Shown: positions 44,313-53,034, counted from the stretch's first letter. The stretch: 64,000 nt of DNA from Aequorivita aurantiaca (GCF_030410135.1 NZ_JAUGQQ010000002.1:310001-374000); one strand, 5' to 3'. Numbers and translations are program-made. The notes: a model not told the origin generated them from the sequence alone.

Positions 44313-45713
44313 TTAAACGTGAAGCGCTCTATCCTCAGTAGCCGCAAGTGCAGCTTCCTTCACCGCTTCGGCGTAGGTTGGGTGGGCGTGACTCATTCTG
44401 GCAATATCCTCAGCGCTGGCACGATATTCCATTGCCACTACGGCTTCGGCTATTAAATCGGCAACCCTCGCTCCTACCATATGTACTCCCAAAACCTCAT
44501 CGGTATTTTTATCGGAAAGTATTTTTACAAAACCATCGGTATCGCCGCTGGCTCTGCTTCTTCCCAAGGCTCGCATAGGGAATTGTCCGCTTTTGTATTC
44601 AGTTTTTGCTTCTTTAAGTTGCTCTTCAGTCTTTCCAACGGAAGCAACTTCTGGCCACGTGTAAACGACGCCGGGAATTAAATTATAATTGATATGAGGT
44701 TTTTGTCCGGCAATAATTTCGGCAACCAAAACGCCTTCTTCGGAAGCTTTGTGTGCAAGCATTGCCCCGCGCACAACATCACCGATTGCGTAAATGTTTT
44801 TAATATTTGTTTGAAGTTGGTCGTTTACATCAATCATTCCGCGTTCGGTAATTTTCACGCCAGCATTTTCGGCTTTCAATCCATCGGTAAAGGGTTTTCT
44901 TCCCACGGAAACCAAGCAATAATCGCCTGAGAATGTAACTTCCTTTTCATTTTTATCGGTTGCGGTAATGGTAACTTCCTTCCCTTTTTTGGAAACGGCA
45001 GAAACTTTATGCGAAACATAGAATTTCACCCCTTGCTTCTTCATCACTTTCATCAATTCCTTGCTTTGTGCGGAATCCATCGTGGGGATAATTCGATCCA
45101 TGTATTCAACAACTGAAACTTCGGAACCCAAACGGCGGTACACTTGGCCCAATTCAAGACCAATTACGCCACCACCAATTACCACAAGATGTTTCGGAAT
45201 TTCCTTTAAACTCAAAGCTTCGGTTGAAGTTATGATTCTATCCTTATCGAGCTTTATAAACGGAAGCGATGCAGGCTTACTGCCAGTAGCGATGATTGTA
45301 TTTTTCGCTTCAATGGTTTGTTCCTTTTCTCCGGAAATTACAATATGCGTGGCATCCTTAAAAGAGCCCATTCCCGTGTAAACATCGATTTTATTTTTAT
45401 CCATCAAAAACGCTATTCCTTTGGTGGTTTGGTCCACCACAGAAGATTTGCGTTCAATCATTTTTTTGAAATTCAATTTTATTTCGCCCGGAATTTCAAT
45501 ACCGTGCTCTTCAAAATGTTTTATGGCTTCTTCATAATGATGTGAAGAATCGAGTAGCGCCTTGCTGGGAATACAGCCCACATTCAGACACGTTCCGCCC
45601 AAAACGTCATATTTTTCAATGATTGCGGTTTTCATTCCCAATTGTGCACAACGGATTGCGGCCACATAGCCACCGGGGCCCGAACCAATTACTGCTACAT
45701 CATATTTGCTCAT
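44313..45713 (-). CDS. lpdA: dihydrolipoyl dehydrogenase
   Basis: 466 aa from ATG 45713 (MSKYDVAVIGSGPGGYVAAI). FAD-binding GxGxxG is at the N-terminus, the redox-active disulfide in GGTCLNVGCIPSKALL, the NAD motif VVIGGGVIGLELG and the C-terminal His-Glu pair in HAHPTYAEAVKEAAL. E3 subunit for pyruvate/2-oxoglutarate dehydrogenase and glycine cleavage; encoded alone here. The upstream in-frame TTG (45741-45743) belongs to the -7 promoter box and is rejected as a start. Confidence 0.95.
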   Translation of the reverse strand: MSKYDVAVIGSGPGGYVAAIRCAQLGMKTAIIEKYDVLGGTCLNVGCIPSKALLDSSHHYEEAIKHFEEHGIEIPGEIKLNFKKMIERKSSVVDQTTKGIAFLMDKNKIDVYTGMGSFKDATHIVISGEKEQTIEAKNTIIATGSKPASLPFIKLDKDRIITSTEALSLKEIPKHLVVIGGGVIGLELGQVYRRLGSEVSVVEYMDRIIPTMDSAQSKELMKVMKKQGVKFYVSHKVSAVSKKGKEVTITATDKNEKEVTFSGDYCLVSVGRKPFTDGLKAENAGVKITERGMIDVNDQLQTNIKNIYAIGDVVRGAMLAHKASEEGVLVAEIIAGQKPHINYNLIPGVVYTWPEVASVGKTEEQLKEAKTEYKSGQFPMRALGRSRASGDTDGFVKILSDKNTDEVLGVHMVGARVADLIAEAVVAMEYRASAEDIARMSHAHPTYAEAVKEAALAATEDRALHV

Positions 45714-45740
45714 ATAATTTGATTTTTTGAATTGAAGTGG

Positions 45741-45748
45741 CAAAGGTA
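45741..45748 (-). promoter_or_regulatory. -7 promoter element (TACCTTTG) of lpdA
   Basis: Exact TAnnTTTG match on the minus strand, 27 bases before ATG 45713. No -33 TTG seen. Confidence 0.55.
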
Positions 45749-45783
45749 CGATACTGTTTATGAGTTTAAAAGTTTAGTTGTGG

Positions 45784-45831
45784 GAATTTGTGAATCTGTG
45801 AATCCGTAAATCTGTGAATTTGTGAATTCGG
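45784..45831 (+). repeat. 8-bp tandem repeat, six copies
   Basis: GAATTTGT, GAATCTGT, GAATCCGT, AAATCTGT, GAATTTGT, GAATTCGG run head to tail between the divergent lpdA and PLP-enzyme genes, then grade into GGAATTT/GGATTTGG low-complexity sequence. Similar text recurs at 50096-50117. Confidence 0.8.
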
Positions 45832-45925
45832 AATTTAGGATTTGGCATTTGTTGATTTGGAATTTAAAATATTTTTCCACTCCTATTAATTTTTGCATTT
45901 TTGCCGTAATCATAAAAAACACAAA

Positions 45926-47128
45926 ATGGCTTTTAAACCAGCAGACAAAATTCAGGATTTACAATACTTTGGCGAATTTGGAGGCGTGAACCCGTCCATT
46001 TCCGATTCTTCTACCTACACCTTTCTTTCCGCAAAAACGATGTTTGATACCTTTGAAGGCAACGCGGATGGGTGCTATTTATACTCACGCCACTCTACCC
46101 CTTCAAATCTATATTTAGGGCAAGCCCTGGCTGCTATGGAAGGAACGGAAACAGCGAATGTGGCCGCAAGTGGAATGGGAGCAATTACGCCAGCAATTCT
46201 TCAACTTTGTAAGGCGGGCGACCATATTGTTTCTAGCCGAACCATTTACGGCGGAACCTACGCCTTTCTGAAAAACTTTGCACCGCAATTGAATATTAAA
46301 ACATCATTTATAGATATTACAAATCTTGAGTCTGTTGAAGCCGCTATTTCCAAAAACACAAAAATTATCTATTGCGAAACCGTTAGCAATCCACTTTTGG
46401 AAATTGCCGACATTGAAGGGCTCTCAAAAATTGCGAAGAAACACAATTTGCAACTTTTTGTTGATAATACTTTCTCGCCTTTGAGCATTTCCCCCGCAAA
46501 ATTAGGAGCAGATGTTGTTTTGCACAGTTTGACGAAATTTATAAACGGGAGCAGTGATACAATGGGCGGCGTAACGTGCGGAACACAAGAATTTATTGAC
46601 GCACTTCGGAACGTTAACGATGGTGCCAATATGCTTTTGGGTCCGGCTATGGACAGTTTACGCGCGGCTTCTATTCTGAAAAATTTAAGAACGCTTCACA
46701 TAAGAATAAAGCAACACAGCGAAAATGCATTGTACTTAGCCGAAAAATTTGAGGCCGATGGGTTAAAAACCGTTTATCCAGGTTTGAAATCGCACACTGG
46801 CCACGAGCTTTTCAAAAAAATGATGAATAAAGAATACGGTTTCGGAGGAATGTTGACCATTGATGTTGGCGGCATTAACAAGGCCAATGAAGTAATGGAG
46901 CTAATGCAGAAACGAAATCTTGGTTATTTGGCGGTAAGTCTCGGATTTTACAAAACACTTTTCAGTGCGCCTGGCTCTTCCACATCCTCTGAGATACCCG
47001 AAGAGGAGCAAAAGGAAATGGGGCTAAGCGATGGATTGATTCGTTTCAGTATTGGTTTGGATAATGATATTGAGCGCACGTACCAAATGATGCGGGAATG
47101 TATGGTGGATGTTGGGATTTTAGAATAA
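45926..47128 (+). CDS. Cys/Met metabolism PLP-dependent enzyme (methionine gamma-lyase / O-acetylhomoserine sulfhydrylase-like)
   Basis: 400 aa from ATG 45926 (MAFKPADKIQDL); an upstream in-frame TTG at 45893 is rejected. Family motifs: YSRHSTPSNLYLGQALAAME, ASGMGAITPAIL, FVDNTFSPLSISPAKLGADV and the PLP lysine in HSLTKFINGSSDTMGG (about 204). The C-terminus VSLGFYKTLFSAPGSSTSSE fits gamma-family trans-sulfuration enzymes. Lyase versus sulfhydrylase cannot be decided by eye. Single gene followed by a terminator. Confidence 0.88.
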   Translation: MAFKPADKIQDLQYFGEFGGVNPSISDSSTYTFLSAKTMFDTFEGNADGCYLYSRHSTPSNLYLGQALAAMEGTETANVAASGMGAITPAILQLCKAGDHIVSSRTIYGGTYAFLKNFAPQLNIKTSFIDITNLESVEAAISKNTKIIYCETVSNPLLEIADIEGLSKIAKKHNLQLFVDNTFSPLSISPAKLGADVVLHSLTKFINGSSDTMGGVTCGTQEFIDALRNVNDGANMLLGPAMDSLRAASILKNLRTLHIRIKQHSENALYLAEKFEADGLKTVYPGLKSHTGHELFKKMMNKEYGFGGMLTIDVGGINKANEVMELMQKRNLGYLAVSLGFYKTLFSAPGSSTSSEIPEEEQKEMGLSDGLIRFSIGLDNDIERTYQMMRECMVDVGILE

Positions 47129-47151
47129 GCATTTCAACTTAAATTAAATAA

Positions 47152-47180
47152 AAAACTCCCGATCAATAACCGGGAGTTTT
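47152..47180 (+). terminator. intrinsic terminator
   Basis: Perfect stem AAAACTCCCG / CGGGAGTTTT with loop ATCAATAAC, 24 bases after the PLP-enzyme stop. Confidence 0.9.
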
Positions 47181-47313
47181 ATTCGTTAAAATGCACTTCT
47201 TTGCGAAGGGTGAAGGATGAAGCGCCAACGGGGAATAGTAGTTTTTATTTGTATTTCGCGTCGTGCAATTTAATATTGGAAAATACGGGCAGTGTTTACA
47301 TTTGATTGCGTTG

Positions 47314-47619
47314 TTACTCAAATGTTTCATAATGGGTTACGTTTTCCTCAAATTCCAATAAGAATTTTTTGTCTTCGGGATAATATTTTGCCTTTTCATA
47401 ATCATTTCCAGCAAAGTTTTTAATGCTTTCATAGCTGTCCCATTCTGTTATTGTTAGAAAATGACATATTTCTCAATCCAATCTGCGCAATACTTTTGCG
47501 GAAAGATTCCCTTTTACGTTTTTGTACTCAGCGATTCCTGTTTCCTCCACGTATTTAAGATATTCCTGTGCGTGCTCGGCTTTGGTTTTTCCGTGCCATA
47601 TTCTTGTAATTTTTTTCAT
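47314..47619 (-). pseudogene. antibiotic-biosynthesis-monooxygenase-like protein, broken by one TGA
   Basis: The minus strand from ATG 47619 to TAA 47314 is a 101-codon frame with a single internal TGA at 47473-47475 (codon 49). The readable halves are KKITRIWHGKTKAEHAQEYL ... NLSAKVLRRLD and EICHFLTITEWDSYESIKNF ... YYPEDKKFLLEFEENVTHYE, matching small ABM/DUF-type dimeric alpha-beta proteins. The position should be Gly (GGA), so one G-to-T change explains the stop. No frameshift is needed. It is a fresh pseudogene or a sequencing error. Confidence 0.75.
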
Positions 47620-48131
47620 TTATAAAAGCGCAATTTGTTTTTGGGTTTCTATGGTGTGTTGGAGTTTAAAATGAAATCTTTTATTTAAGTTTCCATAAAT
47701 AATCCGAGAAAATGGACTTGTTTACATAAAAGGAATATCTATCAAGAAATGAATCATACAATGCACAGTAATTGCACCCGCTTATTGGGAAAAGTACTAT
47801 TTCTAACGGTATAGAAACTTTATCAAAACCTAAAACTATAAAAACTTTATTTTCGGTTTTATCTATTGCTTTAAATATTTTTAGTTTTCAGTTGTTCATA
47901 ATAATAAAAATATTCTTCCAATGTTTTAAATTGGTCTTGTTTAAAAAGCGTTTCAATCAATTTCGTTTATATACCCAAAGCAAGCAAATTTCATTTTGCT
48001 TTTCAGTATTAATTGTCGTGCTTTTAGCTTACCGTTAACGGCACGTAACTTTTGGGAAGGCATAAATTTTGAAACGAGCAAAAAGCCTTGAATTTATTAC
48101 TGTTTCGCCTATTTATTATTTGCTATCATAA
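47620..48131. other. gene-poor AT-rich stretch downstream of the GT39 gene
   Basis: 512 bases with no convincing gene; the longest frame (47772-48038) starts at TTG, is Phe/Ile/Lys-rich low complexity and has no family resemblance. A perfect palindrome CCGTTAACGG lies at 48031-48040, next to GCACGT. No terminator-like hairpin was found. Confidence 0.6.
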
Positions 48132-49652
48132 TTATTCGAAAATTCTTGTTTTAAATTCACTCCGCAATTGTTCAAAATTTAGTTTTGGTTTTTTACAAAT
48201 ATATATTGTTTGCCACAAATCTTTTTCGTCATCGGCATATGGATTATAAATTCGCTTTACCGCCACAACCGAATTAAAGAAGGACTGAAAAAAATCTATT
48301 CCTGCTTCTCCGTTTGAAAACGCTATAATGGTTTTAGGTAATTCGCCCCTTTCTGGTGTCCAAAGGTAGAAGCTCCCGTGGTATGATATCGCTTCTGGCA
48401 AATTGTAATTTTCCCTAAATAGATTTACTCCTCCTGCTTGACTATAGTGTTTACCCCAAATGATACAATCCTTTTTGTCATTTGGTGGTAGACTATCGTA
48501 AACGGTTTGAAGTCCGTCCATAGTTTTTTCCCATTTTGATTTCGAGTAATACTCTTTATATTCAATTTCGTAACGATTGTCTTTTTTTTCGATACCTGCA
48601 AATTTAATAAATGTGTCCAGGGGCAGAACGGCTAACCCAAATGGTATCAACACCATGCCCGACAATACAAGAAGAGTAGTTGCCGGATATAATATCCATT
48701 GGCGTTTTGACAGGATTTTTTGTTCAAACCAGATACTCCCGAACATCATTAAGGTAATCATTGCAGGATAAAAATAATACGCTTTGCTTTTATTAAGCGC
48801 CAATAGTGCAATGGAAATAAGGATTGTAAGTGCAATTGGGCGATAACTAAAATTATCTTTTGTTGTAACCATATAAATCAAACCTCCCACCCAAAAAATT
48901 AATGTTACTAGATTTAATGATATGATGATACTTTCAAGAACTCCCAATATTGTCAATTCGTTCAATTGGGTTTCATAAAGCCGTGAGAACATATCAAGTA
49001 CTGGAAATCCATGCTTGTATTGCCACAAAACATTTGGGGCTATAATTAAAATGAACAAAAAAATGTTTTTCCAAATGTCTTTTTGCAAAATTGATGTCCG
49101 TGTCCGTTTGATCAATAGCAAACCAGAAAGTCCTGCTATGAAGAAAAGAATATCATATTTTGTGAGGAAGCCAAAACCGACGCAGATTGTTAAGTAGAGT
49201 AAATATTTTTTGTCAAGCGTTTTTATAAACCTAACCGATTGATAGAATGATAACAGCCAAAACAAATGCGTAAAGGCTACGGGTTGAAATAATTGATGTC
49301 CACGACCGAAAGCTGGTGCCGTCAAAATGCAAAGCAGTACAATAAAAACCGCTTTTGATTTACCACCCAGTTCAACTGTCGTAAGTGCGATAAATATTAA
49401 AATCAATAATGAAGCAATGTGCGAAAAGATGTGATGCACAAAAACGGATTGCGAATGAAATTGATTTTGGATAAAAGCCAACCAACCAATTACGGGTGGA
49501 AATTCCATATATCCAAAACTCGGGTAATTTCCTGTTTCTATGTGTAATAATTCATCGCCTTGAAATCCTGAATTTGAGTCAGCAATCAGATGAAGCGTTA
49601 GTTTTACGATGCAAAAAAATACTATGATTATCGTTATTTTTCTTTTTGGCAT
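48132..49652 (-). CDS. GT39 (ArnT/PMT-like) membrane glycosyltransferase
   Basis: 506 aa, about ten hydrophobic helices. The first periplasmic loop has DELLHIETGNYPSFGYMEFP PVIGW (given in two parts), the acidic ExxxxxG..P.l pattern of GT39 polyprenyl-phosphate sugar transferases. FGFLTKYDILFFIAG and IIAPNVLWQYKHGFPVLD are also typical. The C-terminal periplasmic domain is about 120 residues. It should transfer a sugar from a polyprenyl phosphate carrier to a lipid or protein. It sits alone between two gene-poor regions of about 500 bases that share short motifs (TTACCGTT, GCACGT), so it may be accessory. Confidence 0.85.
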   Translation of the reverse strand: MPKRKITIIIVFFCIVKLTLHLIADSNSGFQGDELLHIETGNYPSFGYMEFPPVIGWLAFIQNQFHSQSVFVHHIFSHIASLLILIFIALTTVELGGKSKAVFIVLLCILTAPAFGRGHQLFQPVAFTHLFWLLSFYQSVRFIKTLDKKYLLYLTICVGFGFLTKYDILFFIAGLSGLLLIKRTRTSILQKDIWKNIFLFILIIAPNVLWQYKHGFPVLDMFSRLYETQLNELTILGVLESIIISLNLVTLIFWVGGLIYMVTTKDNFSYRPIALTILISIALLALNKSKAYYFYPAMITLMMFGSIWFEQKILSKRQWILYPATTLLVLSGMVLIPFGLAVLPLDTFIKFAGIEKKDNRYEIEYKEYYSKSKWEKTMDGLQTVYDSLPPNDKKDCIIWGKHYSQAGGVNLFRENYNLPEAISYHGSFYLWTPERGELPKTIIAFSNGEAGIDFFQSFFNSVVAVKRIYNPYADDEKDLWQTIYICKKPKLNFEQLRSEFKTRIFE

Positions 49653-49906
49653 CTTGGTTTTTCAAATGGCAGGTACATGTTTTTAATTAATTATTGCTGC
49701 TATTCCGCACGTGTACCCATTACCGTTTAATCAATAATCCTCCTAACTTTCCAGCACAACAAACCCAAAAAAGGGTTAACCGAGGTTACGAATTTTAATT
49801 TAAAGGGGGAGAATAATGCACGAGGCTTAAGTTCAAATATAGTACTATTTCATAAAGTTTTATTTTTTTCTATCGCTTTAGGCTGTAGGCTGGGATGTGA
49901 ATTTTG

Positions 49907-49942
49907 CCCTTCGGCTGCACATCGACGCTGTTCAGGACAGGG
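49907..49942 (+). repeat. degenerate intergenic repeat (CCCTTCGG ... CAGGACAGGG)
   Basis: Ends CCCT and AGGG are complementary and the text resembles the CTTCGACTGCGCTCAGGAC-type element that I recall as dispersed in bacterial genomes. GC content is clearly above its surroundings. Confidence 0.45.
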
Positions 49943-50042
49943 TGCTCATGGTAACAGATTTGAGACGTGAAATTCCGGAACTAATCAATTCGTTAACTTA
50001 AGATTTGTTACCTCGTAGTTATGTAAATCTATTTTAACACTC

Positions 50043-50070
50043 TTCGCTTCTCGCTTTTCGCTTTTCGCTT
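50043..50070 (+). repeat. 7-bp tandem repeat, four copies
   Basis: TTCGCTT, CTCGCTT, TTCGCTT, TTCGCTT in direct succession, about 110 bases before the antiporter ATG. It could vary in copy number by slippage. Confidence 0.85.
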
Positions 50071-50178
50071 AGTTAGTATTCCGGAAGCCAATGTTGCAAT
50101 TTGGAATTTGGGATTTGTAAAAAGTTGCACAGCTTTTCACAAAATCGTAACATTACAAAGCAATTACCGATAAAAGCT

Positions 50179-51651
50179 ATGCACGAAAATGACAACCTTT
50201 CTGAAATAGATATCCAAGAACAACACATTCAGGACAATAAAGAATTGAATATATGGGAAGCATTAATTCCCGTAATAGTGCTGATGGCACTGCTTGCATA
50301 CAATATATTCTATAAGGATGGCGAATGGTTTGGTGAATATTCCAACCAGCTCATACTTTTGATTGGTGGGCTTGTTGCTGCCGTTGTTGGATTTTTTAAT
50401 AAGGTTTCGCTAAAAGTCATGCTTGCGGAAGTTTGGGAAAACTTGAAAAGTATTTTTGTTCCGATTGTCATTTTGCTTTTAGTGGGCGCCTTGGCGGGCA
50501 CTTGGTTGATTAGTGGAGTAATTCCCGCAATGGTTTATTACGGCCTACAGGTTTTGAGTCCAGCGATTTTTCTTCCTGCATCGGTAATTATTGCAGCAAT
50601 TATCTCGGTGGCTACGGGGAGTTCTTGGACCACCTCTGCGACTGTGGGTATCGCTTTGGTGGGAATCGGTACGGCTTTGGGCATAAATCCGGGTATGATT
50701 GCCGGGGCGGTAATATCGGGGGCGTATTTCGGAGATAAAATGTCGCCCCTTAGCGATACCACAAATCTGGCCCCAGCAATGGCGGGGACCGATCTTTTTA
50801 CTCATATCCGCTATATGGCTTTTACTACCGTACCCACAATTATAATAACGCTAATTGCTTTTGGAATAATGAGCGCTTCGGTTGAGGTAACGGGAGATGC
50901 CGACATAAGTGGACTGCTTGCAACCATTGACAATACCTTCAATACAACGCCATGGCTTTTTATAGTTCCAGTTATAGTAATTGCTTTAATTCTGCTTAAA
51001 ACAAAACCACTGATTGCCTTGGCCGTGGGCGTAATTTCAGCTGCCGTTGTGGCCATTATTTTCCAGAGTTCAGTATTGAACCAGATTTCGGACACGAACT
51101 TAAGCGCCATTTCCAACGCAATTTTTACTGATACAGCTATTGTGACAGAAAATGAAAAGTTGAACGACCTTTTTTCCGCCGGAGGAATGTTAGGGATGCT
51201 TTGGACCATTTTGCTAATTATTTGCGCCATGATTTTTGGCGGCATTATGGATGGCATCGGCGCATTGGCGCGTATAACCCGAGAATTACTGAAATTGGCA
51301 ACTACCATTTTCGGTTTATTCGCGAGTACGGTTGTTAGCTGTTTGGGCCTAAATATTATTGCCTCGGACCAATATTTGGCAATTGTTATTCCGGGAAAAA
51401 TGTTTAAAAAAGCTTACGAAGATCGAAATCTAGCGCCAGAAAATTTATCGCGAACGCTTGAGGACAGTGGTACAGTCACTTCCGCATTAATTCCCTGGAA
51501 TACTTGTGGAGCTTACCAAAGTAGCGTTTTGGGGGTTGGGGTTGCAGATTATTTCTTCTTTGCAATCTTTAATTGGCTCAGCCCATTTATGACTCTTCTA
51601 TTTGCCGCATTCAGAATTAAAATACGTCAATTGACAATGAAACAAGCTTAA
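50179..51651 (+). CDS. NhaC family Na+/H+ antiporter
   Basis: 490 aa from ATG 50179 (MHENDNLSEI); a TTG at 50101 would prepend 26 non-family residues derived from the repeat patch. About 11-12 TM helices. NhaC-type motifs: SVATGSSWTTSATVGIALVG, AGAVISGAYFGDKMSPLSDT (the highly conserved FGDK-SPLSDT) and LEDSGTVTSALIPWNTCGAY. It exchanges Na+ for H+, fitting a marine habitat. Inner membrane. Monocistronic as far as seen. Confidence 0.93.
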   Translation: MHENDNLSEIDIQEQHIQDNKELNIWEALIPVIVLMALLAYNIFYKDGEWFGEYSNQLILLIGGLVAAVVGFFNKVSLKVMLAEVWENLKSIFVPIVILLLVGALAGTWLISGVIPAMVYYGLQVLSPAIFLPASVIIAAIISVATGSSWTTSATVGIALVGIGTALGINPGMIAGAVISGAYFGDKMSPLSDTTNLAPAMAGTDLFTHIRYMAFTTVPTIIITLIAFGIMSASVEVTGDADISGLLATIDNTFNTTPWLFIVPVIVIALILLKTKPLIALAVGVISAAVVAIIFQSSVLNQISDTNLSAISNAIFTDTAIVTENEKLNDLFSAGGMLGMLWTILLIICAMIFGGIMDGIGALARITRELLKLATTIFGLFASTVVSCLGLNIIASDQYLAIVIPGKMFKKAYEDRNLAPENLSRTLEDSGTVTSALIPWNTCGAYQSSVLGVGVADYFFFAIFNWLSPFMTLLFAAFRIKIRQLTMKQA

Positions 51652-51757
51652 GTGTTTCATCAATAATTCTTATGCAATAAAAAATCAATCATTGTCAAAA
51701 TCTATTGTTTTATAGAATATTCCATTCGACCTCGTTCCTTTAGCAGTACGTAGTTGT

Positions 51758-51765
51758 TATCTTTG
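51758..51765 (+). promoter_or_regulatory. -7 promoter element (TATCTTTG) of the peroxiredoxin operon
   Basis: Exact TAnnTTTG match, 37 bases before ATG 51803. No -33 TTG at canonical spacing. Confidence 0.6.
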
Positions 51766-51802
51766 CAGCAGTAAATTTAATAACTTAAAAATATATAAAA
51801 GT

Positions 51803-52438
51803 ATGTCATTAGTAGGTAAAAAATTTCCGAACTTTTCGGTTAATGCAATGAATGAAATGGGCGATACGTTTAAGGTAAACGTATTTGAAGAGGCAACAAA
51901 AAACAATAAAAAGATTTTACTGTTTTGGTATCCAAAGGATTTCACATTCGTATGTCCAACTGAAATTCACTCTTTCCAAGAGGCACTTTCAAAGTTCGAA
52001 GATAAAAATACAATGGTTATTGGTGCGTCGTGTGACACTCCAGAAGTTCACTTTGCTTGGTTGAACACCCCAAAGGATGATGGCGGAATTGAGGGCGTGA
52101 CCTATCCCCTTTTGGCGGATACAAACCGAAATCTTGCAAACGCACTAGGAATTTTGGATATATCCAATGAGCGTTATGATGAAGAAACCGGACTGTTGAT
52201 GGTGGATGGCGATAACGTAACCTACCGCGCAACTTATTTGATTGATGAAGAAGGAAAAATTTTCCACGAAAGTGTAAATGATATGCCTTTGGGAAGAAAT
52301 GTAAATGAGTACCTAAGACTGGTAGATGCATATACGCACGTTCAACAAAAAGGTGAAGTTTGTCCCGCAAACTGGGAAGAAGGTAAAGCAGCAATGATGG
52401 CCACACGTGAAGGTGTAGCAAGTTACTTAAGCAATTAA
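51803..52438 (+). CDS. 2-Cys peroxiredoxin (AhpC/Prx1-type)
   Basis: 211 aa. Peroxidatic Cys in KDFTFVCPTEIHSFQEAL (about residue 50) with the PxxxTxxC context. Resolving Cys in QKGEVCPANWEEGK (about 189). It reduces H2O2 and alkyl hydroperoxides in the cytoplasm. The next gene, 3 bases downstream, is a thioredoxin-fold protein that is the likely electron donor. The sequence is typical, with YLIDEEGKIFHESVNDMPLG preserved. Confidence 0.94.
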   Translation: MSLVGKKFPNFSVNAMNEMGDTFKVNVFEEATKNNKKILLFWYPKDFTFVCPTEIHSFQEALSKFEDKNTMVIGASCDTPEVHFAWLNTPKDDGGIEGVTYPLLADTNRNLANALGILDISNERYDEETGLLMVDGDNVTYRATYLIDEEGKIFHESVNDMPLGRNVNEYLRLVDAYTHVQQKGEVCPANWEEGKAAMMATREGVASYLSN

Positions 52439-52441
52439 GAT

Positions 52442-52756
52442 ATGTTATTAGAACTTAAAGAAGACAGCCTGCAGGAACTTATAGCCGAGGAAAAGGACGT
52501 AATTGTTCAATTTTCAGCCGGTTGGTGTGGCAATTGTAGGTTGATGAAACCAAAGTTTAAAAAACTTGCCACCGAAACTGAAGGATATAAATTCGTAATG
52601 GTTGATGCCGAAAAATTTCCCGAAAGCAGAAAAATGGCAAAAGTGGACAATCTCCCAACCTTTGCAACTTTCAAAAATGGGGAATTGGTAAACCAGGTAC
52701 AAACAAATAAATATGAACTCCTAAAAGATCTTGTAGATGAAGTTGCCGGTAATTAG
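52442..52756 (+). CDS. thioredoxin family protein (CGNC active site)
   Basis: 104 aa. Active site SAGWCGNCRLMKPKFK with Cys-Gly-Asn-Cys (about residues 29-32) instead of the canonical Cys-Gly-Pro-Cys, which should alter redox potential. The cis-Pro region is VDNLPTFATFKNGE. It probably recycles the peroxiredoxin encoded 3 bases upstream. Its end overlaps the next gene's start by 20 bases, a strong coupling sign. Confidence 0.92.
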   Translation: MLLELKEDSLQELIAEEKDVIVQFSAGWCGNCRLMKPKFKKLATETEGYKFVMVDAEKFPESRKMAKVDNLPTFATFKNGELVNQVQTNKYELLKDLVDEVAGN

Positions 52757-52985
52757 ACACATACAGCGCAATAATTCTGTGGCACAGATTGAAAACTGTA
52801 TAGAGGTTTTGGAATCCTATAGTGAATATAACAGAATTGCCGATGATGAACTGGACGTTATAGGTGAACTTATCACAAACCTTTGCGGTGCCGTAGAAGT
52901 TCACAAGATGATTGAAGACGGAATGCCCGAGCGCGATGCTGCAAATTATTTTGCACAAAAAGTTTTGGGCTCTATTGATCGATAA
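52737..52985 (+). CDS. DUF6952-like small protein
   Basis: 82 aa, soluble, acidic helical. Sequence features: RHIQRNNSVAQIENCIEVLE, LDVIGELITNLCGAVEVHKM and DAANYFAQKVLGS. I recall small Flavobacteriaceae proteins of this type as DUF6952, found after peroxiredoxin and thioredoxin genes; the recollection is not checkable here. The start overlaps the thioredoxin gene by 20 bases. A single conserved-looking Cys in NCIEV and one in NLCGA could interact with thioredoxin. Function unknown. Confidence 0.75.
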   Translation: MKLPVIRHIQRNNSVAQIENCIEVLESYSEYNRIADDELDVIGELITNLCGAVEVHKMIEDGMPERDAANYFAQKVLGSIDR

Positions 52986-53003
52986 TTCTAAATTAATAAA
53001 TTT

Positions 53004-53034
53004 AATCCCTTCACCTTTTTTGGATGAAGGGATT
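53004..53034 (+). terminator. intrinsic terminator of the peroxiredoxin operon
   Basis: Stem AATCCCTTCA / TGAAGGGATT with an 11-base loop and T-run, 19 bases after the stop. Confidence 0.88.

Larger units (their letters stand above)
49653..50178. other. non-coding stretch with degenerate repeats
   Basis: 526 bases without a gene. It holds TTACCGTT and GCACGT (49707-49727), a CCCTTCGG...GTTCAGGACAGGG degenerate palindromic element (49907-49942), a perfect 7-bp repeat (50043-50070) and a GGAATTTGGGATTTG patch (50100-50117). The short frame MVTDLRREIPELINSLT ending at 50001 has no support. Confidence 0.65.

Noticed and set aside
45784-45831. CRISPR-like array
   Set aside because: Units of 8 bp without spacers and no cas genes; a plain tandem repeat.
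47473-47475. Internal TGA as a selenocysteine or recoded codon
   Set aside because: Homologous logic predicts Gly, not Cys/Sec, at this site, no SECIS-like hairpin follows, and TGA is a normal stop elsewhere in the window.
47772-48038. 88-codon frame as a gene
   Set aside because: TTG start, low-complexity Phe/Ile/Lys sequence, no promoter and no family motif.
49984-50001. 17-codon frame in the intergenic region as a peptide gene
   Set aside because: It has no promoter, repeat-rich surroundings and no recognisable similarity.
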